This document shows positions 54,501-64,000 of a DNA stretch of 64,000 nucleotides, in pieces. The position numbers and the translations under genes were made by a program. Under the pieces are notes generated by a model. That model did not search any database, was not told the DNA's origin, and saw only the letters and a list, made by a program, of their open reading frames with translations. Each line of letters begins with the position of its first letter. Within the stretch, counting starts at the first letter, position 1. The DNA comes from Pseudovirgaria hyperparasitica (lineage: Eukaryota; Ascomycota; Dothideomycetes; Acrospermales; Acrospermaceae). The stretch spans positions 454,614-518,613 of the forward strand of contig NW_022985551.1 in assembly GCF_010093815.1 (NCBI RefSeq). Reading direction: 5' to 3'.

Positions 54501-56863
54501 GTAGATCGAGCTTAGTAAAGATCTTTACATGTTCTAGTCTATTAATAGACTTAGAGATAAGAGGTAGTAGGTAACGATTCTTTCGTGTAATATTATTTAG
54601 GCTATAGTAGTCGATATATAGATAGAGGCTCCTATTCTTCTTCTTTATAAAGAGGATTAGAGCTCCGGCTAGAGATATACTAGGCCTAATCTATCCTCGC
54701 GTAAGGTTCTTTTCGATATATTCTTAAAGGGCTTATAACTTAGGTTCTAAAAGAGGGTAGATGGGTCCATGTAGAGGTTACTAGCCATCTTCGAGATTAA
54801 TAGTAAGGTTAGTAGGTTAGTATTAAGGTAGTTCGGAGGAATCGATTACTAACGCGATATATTAGTATATTTTATACTAATATAGTAGGTTTTCGTCTAC
54901 TTTAATACTAAGCTTACTATTTTATATAAGTAAGAGTATATAGATAGTAGAGATTACCTTCTCGTAATCCTTCTAGAATTATTCGTCGTTAATAAGCTAT
55001 ACTAGTTCCTATTAAGGTAGGTTTATACGCTAGCTAGCTGTCTTCTTAAGGAAGTCTAGTTTTAGGTTATATTTCTTAAGCTATAGTATACCTAGGATTA
55101 TATCGAAGGGACTATCTACCACGATAAAGGTTAAGTAGTAGAGTTTCTATTTCCCTCCGCTATTCTAGATGCTATATTTAATAGTATAGGTGCCGTATAA
55201 CTTAATAGGACCGTTAATGCTATGGAACATAGTACTTATTAAAGCTTAGATGTCGGCGTTAAGTTCTTATGCTTATTAGATTAACATGACGTTAGTAGCC
55301 GATCTACTATTAAGTATTATAGTCTAATATTATCTACGAGGGACCTCGATAGGTCTAGCCTATAGTTCGATATACTATTTAGCGGATTACCCCTCTATTA
55401 TAGTCGCGCCTATAAGTCGCGAGGGTTTCTTATAGACTATTAGTTTTTTATATTCTATACTAGGTAGTTAGGCGCGATGTATCCTAGCTACTAGCACTTA
55501 TAGTATATAACTAGTTAGTTAGTTATATTAGCACTTAGTAGCTTCCCCGAACGGTACTTAGGTACTATATAGTCTATTCTATTATAGGTATAGTAAGTAA
55601 CTTTAGGTCGTTTATACGAGTCGGTCCTCGTATCTTAACGTGTCGATTAGTAGGGAGATCCACGATATAATCCGCGTGGTTTTGAATTTAAGGCGTAGTA
55701 GTAGCCTCGTAACGTCCCGCGAGATCTATTACTAAATTAGTTTTAGTTAGATAATTTTACGTTAGATTAGATCATTAGAGATAGTCGTGCACTAGCGCGG
55801 CGTTAATTATTTATTATACGCTAGTATCGCTCCGCGAGGTTTATAAGAGCTTAGAGATCTATAGGGATTATTATTATAAGGTCGAGATAGTCCTTTATAT
55901 TTAGGGCAAGGGACCGTTTAAAGTCGTTATACTATCGAATTATATAATCTTCTTCGGCTTCTCTCTAGAGGGGCCGAAGGTATTTAAGGAGTTATAATAG
56001 TAACTAATTATCTCGTTATCGAGTCTTAAAGATATAGCCCTAGGCCTAGTCGCGTTATTTAGCCCTATCGCTAAAACATTAGAGGAGAAATTCGGTGAAC
56101 GTGTCCTAGTTATAGGCATCCTTAGGATATTCGATTCGGTATACTATCTAACGTTCTAAAGGCGTTAGGTCGAGGTAGTTCTAGGCGAATCTAATTTTAT
56201 CGCTGTCGTTCGTGAATAGATAGAAGAATCGGCTATATTAGTAAGCCTATATATAGAAACTCTTTCTACTTTTACCATCGAAGTAAGGTAGTTTCTTAGG
56301 TCGGGGTAATTAGGATAGTAGTAGACTAGGATAGATCGTTTTAGTTAGTATAGGTCTATATAAATGTAGATTAGTCGTTACTAGAACTAAAGCGCATAAT
56401 ATAGCTTTAAGTCTTATAGTACGTCCTCGAGCTTCGTCGAGTTCATATAGTTATTACTTAAGTTAAACCTATTATTACCTCTCTTCGTGTAGTCTAGTAT
56501 ATACGTTATTATAAGGTATGGTTAACGTTAGGTAATTCTAACGGATTAACTCGTTAACGTTAATAAGGTCTAGCCTTATATTAAGGTTAGGTCTAGTATA
56601 GTTTAAACTAGACCGAGATAGAGTATAATAGACTCTATCCTTATATTCTATAATATCTTCTATAGTTACACGGAATATCGTATAAGTTATTAGTACGATA
56701 GCCTATAAGGTATAGTTATTAGTAGGGGTAGTTATAGGTAGACTATTCTCCTCGTTTAGGTTAGGAGAAGGTCTACTATAAGAGGCGGTGCCACGAGTGT
56801 TATAATGAGTGGTTAGAGCTATTTCTATAAACTACCGTCGTGCTATATAAAGAGGAATTAAAA
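51574..56863 (-). pseudogene. Nested Gypsy copy B gag-pol remnant
   Basis: Minus-strand remnants: an integrase relic near 52640-52665 reads RIVTDRG, and the RT palm near 54250-54320 reads ILDNILIFLDNEEKY, followed by the Gypsy-type KLSKCEFY segment near 54205-54240. Upstream (higher coordinates) lie the protease and gag parts. Frames are broken throughout by TAG and TAA. Confidence 0.75.
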
Positions 56864-57103
56864 TATAAGGATTATAGACGTAGGATAGTAGTCTAATAGG
56901 TCATAGGAGGATTCGGGAATATATTTAAAAGGGTAGTCTACTCTCCTAACGAGGTTGATTTCTAAAGAGTAGGAATTAAGTATGTACGGCCTACTTATAT
57001 AGTGGTCTCGCTTATTCTAGCTAGCTTAACCTGGGTCCACCTATCACGGACCGTACTAGACCATAGTAGTCCAGTTGAGTCCATCCTAGTGTCAGCCCTA
57101 ACA
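56864..57103 (-). repeat. 5' LTR of nested Gypsy copy B (240 bp)
   Basis: Begins TATAAGGATTATAG and ends CCCTAACA. No canonical tRNA primer site (TGG...) is seen next to it, so a self-primed mechanism as in Tf1-like elements is possible; this is inference. Confidence 0.9.
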
Positions 57104-58900
57104 TTACGTAAATCTATATTACTTTATATTAACTAAGGTCCTTAATCGCCGATAAGTACGTTAGGCTAAGTAGATATTAATATTTAACTTTAAAATCTTA
57201 TATAAAGCTAGAAGAGAGAATAAAGCTAATCCTCTATCGCGGCGTAAAGATTATAAGAAATCGTTATAGAATAACGTAGATAGTTAGTATAAGTTAGACT
57301 ATACTATACTTTAGATACTATAAGACTAGTTATCTAATAGAATACTAGAAGCTAGAACACTTTCGGCGATTCTCCGCGGGAATTAGAGCGGGTATTAAGT
57401 AATCTAAATAAACGTCTAAGAAACTAAGAAAACCCTCGAAGACTTAATTAAATCTACCTAGAATTCCGATATATTAGTAAAGAAAGTCATAAGCATAAAA
57501 GGAAGCGCTATAGATCCGCCATAGTTATTAAGGTAGGAACGACGATCAGACGCGATCTACTTCTAAGGCCGACTCTATATACCGGAAGACGGCTTACGAA
57601 TCGATGTTTTAAGGGAATAGTATAATTACGCGTTAGTAGGGCACTTCGGCATTATAAGGACGGTCGATTTAATCCGAAGGACGTACGACTAGCCGGGTCT
57701 TTATAAATATATAAAAGACTACGTAAAAATGTATAACGTTTGCCAGTATACGAAAGTGTATAGATACTTACTATATGGCGAATTAAGGCTATTACCTATA
57801 CTAAAGGAGGCATAGAAGGAATTATCTATGGATTTTATTATAGATCTACCCCTAAGTAAGTATTCTAGGTATATTTATAATAGTTTACTTATAGTTCTAG
57901 ATAGATTTACGAAGATGTTATACTATATCTCTATAAGAAAGATAATCCAAGCACCGGATCTTATAGATATACTACTCCGTGATGTAGTTCGGCTCTATAG
58001 TATACCGAATGGTATAGTTTCGGATAGAGGTCCGTAGATAACGTCTAAATTTTAGAAGGATTTCTACTATACGCTAGGAATCAAGCGGAAACTTAGTACT
58101 ATATTCTACCTATAAATAGATAGGTAGACGGAGCGGTAGAATTAGATAGTCGAGGCGTATTTACGTGTATATTATAACTATAAGTAGAATAACTAGGTAA
58201 AGTTAGTCTGTATCGCGGAATTCGCGTATAATAATAGCCGATATACGTTAACCCACGTAAGTCCGTTCAAAGTAAACTTCGGTCGGAACCATAATGCGTA
58301 GTTCTTAGGGACTTAGTTCAAAGTAGAACGATCTAACGTTAAAGTAATAGAAATTACTATAGAACTATTCTAAACGTAAAGAAGCGTTATAAAGTTACTA
58401 TAAGATACTACGAATTATAGTAAATCGCACTATAATAAGGGTAGAAAACCCATGATCTTTAATGTTAGGGACAAAGTTTTACTAAATAGCAAGAATATTC
58501 GTAGTATTAGGCCAAAGAAGAAGCTTAACTATATAATGATAGGTCTATATAAGATTACTCGTGTAATTAATAACTAGGTATACGAGTTATAACTCCCTCC
58601 TACGTTAAAGATATATAATATATTCCATATTACGCTTCTCGAGCCATTTCATGCCTTATTATTACCGGATCGTTCTGAATAGATACTACATGAAGTAGTT
58701 ACGTAAGAAGGTATAGATATCTACGAAGTTAAGTAGATACTTAGCTAGTAACGCGCCGAAGATGGCACGTAGCTATATAAAATTCATTAGAAAGGATATA
58801 ATTCTAACGAAGATACTTAGGAACCTGTAATAAACATTAGTAAAGTAGCGATATTAGTATATAAGTAGCGATTGGTAAAGGAAGCCGTAGAATCACGGAG
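57104..58900 (+). pseudogene. Outer Gypsy pol, 3' part: integrase and chromodomain
   Basis: Continues the RNase H connection (NLYYF..TKVLNRR) after the nested element. An unbroken integrase-core stretch at 57822-58037 reads MDFIIDLPLSKYSRY, VLDRFTKMLYYI and GIVSDRGP, with catalytic Asp residues at the expected places. Near 58715-58860 a chromodomain relic is seen (YEVK..ILS, KGYNSNEDT, EPVINIS), with TAG at expected Trp positions. Chromodomains direct integration toward particular chromatin marks. Confidence 0.8.
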
Positions 58901-59346
58901 AATTATGCTAAAGTACGGCGATTCGACGTTTTTTAGTATAGTTCGGCGCCGAGAACGGCCGCCTAAAAGGAAGAAGGTAAAAGAGACATAGATCTTTAAA
59001 ACATTCTAAGGAATTAAGGAACTTCCTTAGAAAGTTTAAACTTAGAACTTTAAAAAATTTAACTAAAAAAGAGACTTAGAAAAATGATTTACTAAGAGAA
59101 ATGGACATCGAAAATCGGTGCCGATTAGTATAGATTAGTATAGATTACTAAAGAGATTAAAGAAGTTATTATTAAAGAAAGATAAAATTAAGAAAGCTAA
59201 AAGAAAATATAAAGATCTATATAGATCTATATAAACTCGTACTAATCTATCTAGAAGAAGTAAGATCGCTTTAAAATTAAAACCGAAAAACTAAAACGCT
59301 AGATAAAAGAGATATATTAGTACCGATCGGTATAGATCTAAACCGA

Positions 59347-60241
59347 TTAAGTCGGAGTAGGAGTAGAAGTACTAATTACCGCGATAGTTACATCTAATTC
59401 CTTCTGCTGGTTCTTATTTAGTATAGTATAGAGCTTTATAATATAAGTCTCTAGCCTTTCGTTCCGACGCTATAAATTCTATATAGCGTGCCTTATAACT
59501 ATGAACTCCTCTATAGAAACCTATAGAGCGGCGGGACCCGGGACGGAGAGAGACGGACCAGCGCGGGCACGCTAAGAATTATATAAATTAGCGAAAAGAT
59601 TTAACGATTAGTATAGAACCATATACCTTTAGTATAGAAACTTCTAGATTAGAGCTATCTTCCCTAAATTTACGGCTCTTTAGCACGCGCGAGGAAGAAA
59701 CCTTAGCCTTTTTACTAGAACCTTTTCTAGGAATTCTAATATCGCTAGTATATAGAAAGAAGTCCGAAGTAGTAGAGATTTTAGTACTATTATAGAGATT
59801 AATATATATTAGTAAGAATCTATAACGATTTAAGAAAAACGATATTACCTAGTAATCGCGGTAATAATAGCTATAGTAGATTCTAATAAATCCTTACGGA
59901 TCTTATTAGAATCGTACTCCTAGGCGTAACTCTTACCTTAGGTATATAGCTCGTAGAAAGCCTTCTCTAAGGCGTTACGATCGGTAGTACTACGCTCCTT
60001 ATCGGTAGGGGTTACTAGAGGCCTAGTAGTAATCTATACCGATATAAGTAAATCTACGTAAAGTTCTTCGAACTTAATTAAATACCTATAAGTAATAACG
60101 CTTCTTAGTCATGTAAGTACCGTATATTATAGATTTAGTACTACCGTGAGTAATATACAACGGAAAGCGACAACCATAATAATATATAGCTAGATTATTA
60201 GAGCCCGGCCTAGGTCGGGGTAGATCGATAGCTTTCGACAT
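59347..60241 (-). pseudogene. Antisense four-exon gene inside the outer Gypsy element
   Basis: Exons on the minus strand: 60241-60086, 60033-59849, 59786-59627 and 59571-59347. The introns are 52, 62 and 55 bases, with donors GTATTT, GTAATA and GTATAT and acceptors TATAG, AATAG and TTAG. The second has the branch site TTACTAAT. All joins close the frame, giving about 241 codons from ATG (MSKAIDLPRPRPGS) to a natural TAA. There are about half a dozen internal TAG/TAA codons, of the kind RIP makes from Gln. The middle is charged (NALEKAFYELY, DIRIPRKGSSKKAKV) and the C-terminal ~60 residues form a helical segment (IQNLQRRNERLETYI after Gln restoration). Function and family unknown. Confidence 0.65.
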
Positions 60242-60812
60242 GTCGGTGACGTATATAAGACAGGGATTATTCGAAGGCGCCTGTTTCCGCGCCGATTACT
60301 TTAGAGCGTCGAGATTTTAGGAAACCATGTTAAGATTATTATTAATTTATATAGATTATTACGAATTATATTATTACTAGCTAAGGACGGCACGAAAATT
60401 AGTAAATTGCGTAAATCGCACTAAATTATAGTAAATCTATATAAATCTATATCTATAAGGATCGGGTGATATATCTAATAATCTAAAAAACTCTATAAAG
60501 AGTTAAGAAGTTTTTTAAAGAAAGGAATATTTCTAAGAAAAGATTTTAATATAGGTAGCACCCGGGCTTACCTAATTATATTACGTGATACGCTAGGCCT
60601 AATTAGGTAATCTCACCTATGTAAGAAGTTAAGATGGATAAAATTTGGTTTATTAGGAAAACGCTTATATAAATCTTAGATCGGCGAATATTAGTAAGTA
60701 TCTAAGACGAAGCGTAGAGAACGACTAAGGTCTTACGAGACTTAGGATAGGGATATAGAGATAGATAATAATCTAGGTCGCTAAGGGTAGCTTCCTAGAG
60801 GGAAGGGATAAT

Positions 60813-61040
60813 TATTAGGACTTAGCCTTAGGTAGGACCCGACCTACACGTACCTTAGCTAATAGGGTTAGGAGATAATATAAAGGGCGGTAAATAGTTA
60901 CGTACTAGATAGATCGGCGTCCCTTTATATATATACTCTCGGATTCCTACTAAAAGGGTTCGGTAGTAATTCGTTCTATGATAGAATACACCCTATTGTT
61001 CTATCTAACTACACTACTATCCAATAACCCTATTCTTATA
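60813..61040 (+). repeat. 3' LTR of the outer Gypsy element (228 bp)
   Basis: Second copy of the 45076-45303 repeat. Confidence 0.9.
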
Positions 61041-64000
61041 ATATTAGTCTATTCTAGACTCTTCTATATTATTCTATTATGGTATATCGCGTCGCGTTCC
61101 TAAAATGGTTATTTACGCTTTCTTTGCGTCTAGTAACCGTATAACGCTTAAATTATAGGGCTACTATATAGAGTTTTCCTAGTGCGCGTCTAGATTTCCT
61201 AGTTTAGCACTTTATTCTCTACGGTATCCTTCTTCTTTTTACGACGACCGCGATATTACTATACTTATATTAATAATACGCTATTCTATATCTTTTACTT
61301 ATACGTAGTTATTATAGAACTTAAGATATATACCGCTAGTTCCTAGGTGTCCTTGTCCTTAGTATAGTCCTTCTAATAGATTCTATATTTCTAAATACCG
61401 TCTTTATTAATCCTATGTTTAATAATATAGTCTACTTCGAACACGTCTAGTCTATCTTAGGGTATAATAGAGTGTAACTATACGTTCATGCGGCCATACA
61501 CGTTAGATCGAAATCTTTCGAGTAGTAAGACGTGGAACATATTATAGATTCTTATATTACTTTCTAAGTCGAGCTCGTAGACTCTTATACTAATATAACG
61601 TTTGATTCGGAAGGGACTAGCCATTTTATAATCGAGCTTCTTATTTACTCGCGATGTTCGTATATTACGGACGTTAAGAAGGACCTCGTCGCCCTCCTTA
61701 TACGTCTAATCCTTAGCTAACCTATTATAGTACTTCGTATACGAGTTATTTACTTATTAGATTATAGCGCGATAGTTACGTACGGTTTCGAAGATTTTAA
61801 TCGCTAATTTCTAAGCGTGGACGTTCACGTCTATTATTCGATTAAATTAGACCGTCTAAGGCTTAAAACCTATCCTTAGACTACGTCCGAGATTCGCCTA
61901 GAAAGGTATAATATCTATTATACTATAACGACTATTATTATATACGAACTCTACTATACTTAGTAGAGAGGCCTAGTCGTCCTACTCGAAATTATAGAAT
62001 ACATGTAGATAGGCCTCGAGCGTCTAGTTCTATCGCTCTATCTAGCTATCCATCTAAGGATGAAATACTATGGATATATTTCTATTTATACTTACTATTT
62101 CGTAGAATAACGTCTAGAATTTAGACGTGAAGGTACTTCCTCGGTCTATAACGATCCTTTTTAGTATACTATAGACCTTAATAATCTCGTTCTAGAACAC
62201 CTACGCTAGTTCTTTGGATATAATCGTCTTCTACACCGAGATATACCTAGATATCTTTATAAGTCTATCTACGATAGTAAGAATAGAATTATAACTTATT
62301 CTAAGTATCTCGCTTAGAGGTAAGTTAACTATAAAGTCTATAGTAACGTCTTCCTATATAAAGAGGGGGGCTAAAAGAGGCTATAAATTCCTATATGGCT
62401 TATGCCTAGGGGCCTTCATTCTTTAATAAATCGGATAAGTAGCTATCTATTCTTTAACGTACTTAGGTATATCTTCCTAAAAATAGTACTAACGAATTAA
62501 GCTTAGGGTATGTACATACCTAAAGTGTCCTACTAGGTTAGCGTTATAGTATCGGCTAACTATATTAAATCGCGTGTTACCCGTTAGTATATAGTACTTT
62601 CTATTATAGTAAAGTAAGCCGTCTACGAAGGTCTACTTATAGTCTACTTTAGTCCGTAATAACCTATCTTACTATATTTTATATAACTTTAAAACTATCG
62701 GGTCTATCTTCTATAGATCCATGATTAACTAGACGAGGTTAATTAGATATTCATGCTAGATATTATCGCCCTTCCCGACAGCGCTAATAAACGGTCTACT
62801 AGGGACTTTAGTACCGCGTCTTTAGTTACCGGCTTTAGTCTTAGAGATTTAATTACCGGTATCGACGTTAGTATCTCGCTAATCGCCTAATAACTTAAAA
62901 TCTAACCTCGTCCTTAAGAGTTGGGCCTATAGCTACTCTAGGACCCTATAGCTACTATAATTCTAGGCGCCTTCTTTATAGTTAGGTCTTCTTAATATTC
63001 TATTAGCTAGATTTATACTTCTAGATTAATAGTAGATTATAAAGTAAAAGTTTATAAGCTACTTAGCCTATTAGACCTATTAACGGTTTAAAACTATCGT
63101 GCTTATAAACCCCTTTAAGTTATAGTAATTAGTTAGTAACTCAACGTTATATATGGTACCTTTAAGATAATATCGCTACTATTTAAACGACTCTACTATT
63201 ACTAGTAGCTCTTGGTTATAGATAGTATATCTAGTCTTAATATCGACTATTTTACGTGAGAAGAACGTAACTAGATACTATTAGACCTTTTTAGACTTAG
63301 TTAGTCTAGGCTAGGAGAGAATGTCTAAGATTATAAATTCTAACGCGTCGGTTTCGACGTGGATAGGTTTAGTTAGGTCGAAGTATACTAGCAATAGGGC
63401 AGTTATAAATGCCTCTTTAATTTTCTTAAAGGAGGCCCTTTCGCCTTCTAATAATTCTATAGGCTATAATTTAATATTATACTATTTCTATCTACCGCGG
63501 ACCGTAATAGACGAATCTATAGTAGTAGTACGCGCGTTAAGCGGTGCTACTAGCCAGGAGAAATACTTAATAAATTTTCGGTAGTAATTAGCGAATCTAA
63601 TAAAGACACGTATATCTTAAACCGATTTTAGTTTAGGCTAGTCCACGATAGTAGCGACCCTATTCCTTTCTATAGTTATACCTTAATTAGTAATAACGAA
63701 GCTAAGGAAGTTAATATAGTCCTAGTGGAACTTACATTTAGATAGCTTAATATATAGCTTATATTTTTCTAGCCTATCTAGGACTACGCGTACGTGCTAG
63801 ATATGTTCTTCTTTATTATTAGAGAAGATAAGAATGTTATCGAGGTATACGATGCACGTTATATTAAGTAGACCTACTAGCGCGTTATTAATATACGCTT
63901 AGAAGGTTCCTAGCGCGTTAGTTAGTCTAAAAGGGACTACTATATACTCGAAGTATCCATAACGGGTCCTAAACGCCGTTTTCTACTTATCGCCCTTCTT
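61041..64000 (-). mobile_element. Partial Ty3/Gypsy retrotransposon, copy C
   Basis: Matches the integrase-to-RT half of copy B (about 50952-54500, without the TRIM) on the minus strand, with many transition differences. It begins right after the 3' LTR of the outer element and runs past the window end. Between 61041 and 61080 it reads through the site where copy B carries the TRIM. No intact frame; an 87-codon plus-strand frame at 63321-63584 is a chance opening. Confidence 0.85.

Larger units (their letters stand above)
48527..57103 (-). mobile_element. Nested Ty3/Gypsy retrotransposon, copy B
   Basis: An 8577-bp element with two 240-bp LTRs, inserted on the minus strand into the RNase H region of the outer element. 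The target duplication TTACG is intact on both sides (48522-48526 and 57104-57108). Pol reads on the minus strand between about 51.6 and 55.5 kb, with gag toward 56.8 kb. A 2.2-kb segment between integrase and the 3' LTR carries an antisense gene, and a TRIM is inserted at 50989-51568. RIP stops are dense throughout. Copies A and C elsewhere in the window belong to the same family. Confidence 0.9.
45076..61040 (+). mobile_element. Outer Ty3/Gypsy chromovirus, split by a nested element
   Basis: Bounded by two 228-bp LTRs. Without the 8577-bp nested insertion and its 5-bp duplication the element is about 7.4 kb. On the plus strand it carries gag with a zinc knuckle, protease, reverse transcriptase, RNase H (interrupted at 48526), integrase and a chromodomain. 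An antisense gene lies between the chromodomain and the 3' LTR. RIP stops interrupt every domain. No clear target duplication is seen (left cttta, right atatt), perhaps through recombination or mutation. Confidence 0.85.

Noticed and set aside
63321-63584. 87-codon plus-strand frame in Gypsy copy C
   Set aside because: It lies opposite the reverse transcriptase remnant and is not open in the matching part of copy B.

Overview
The window looks like a chromosome segment of a filamentous ascomycete (Pezizomycotina). The genes carry short introns of 48 to 81 bases with GTANGT-type donors and CTAAC-type branch points. The gene set (RTA1-like, Fig1-like, Hsp9/12, Prm10/ThrE, aminoglycoside-phosphotransferase-like) is typical of such fungi. 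The repeats show repeat-induced point mutation (RIP): CpA is nearly absent, TA-rich sequence dominates, and reading frames are broken by TAG and TAA at former Trp and Gln codons. The class cannot be fixed from sequence alone; Dothideomycetes is a guess.

The window has three parts. Positions 1-3735 are AT-rich RIP-mutated repeat: part of a minus-strand Ty3/Gypsy element with a 240-bp LTR, followed by a solo 152-bp LTR of a miniature element. Positions about 3.8-42.6 kb are an ordinary gene-rich island with many microsatellites. In order it holds: a frameshifted HAD hydrolase; an RTA1-like membrane protein (-); a very large Sec7/PH Arf-GEF (-); a type II haloacid dehalogenase-like protein (+); a RecQ/Sgs1/BLM helicase (-); a PLP-dependent decarboxylase (+); a three-exon Hsp9/12 protein (+); a four-exon Fig1-like protein (+); COG3 (-); an Fmp25-like mitochondrial RCC1 protein (+); a tRNA-like locus (-); a Prm10/ThrE-family transporter (-); and a broken phosphotransferase (-). 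The two genes closest to the repeat borders are both frameshifted.

Positions 42.6-64 kb are a nested repeat block. A 355-bp pogo-type MITE with TA duplication lies at the border, followed by a RIP-mutated Ty1/copia-like remnant. A plus-strand Ty3/Gypsy chromovirus (45076-61040, 228-bp LTRs) is split inside its RNase H region by a second, minus-strand Gypsy element (48527-57103, 240-bp LTRs, TTACG target duplication). That element itself contains a 580-bp TRIM (50989-51568, 141-bp LTRs, ATTAT duplication). Another partial copy of the minus-strand family runs from about 61041 to the window end.

The most interesting observation is that both Gypsy elements carry an intron-containing gene in antisense orientation between pol and the 3' LTR. 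In the inner element it lies at 49254-50558 (+) with at least three exons. In the outer element it lies at 59347-60241 (-) with four exons. In each case the frame closes exactly across every proposed intron, the only interruptions are TAG/TAA codons of the RIP type, and the product ends in a helical, coiled-coil-like segment. Antisense introns would survive retrotransposition because they are not spliceable in the genomic RNA. I do not recognise either protein.
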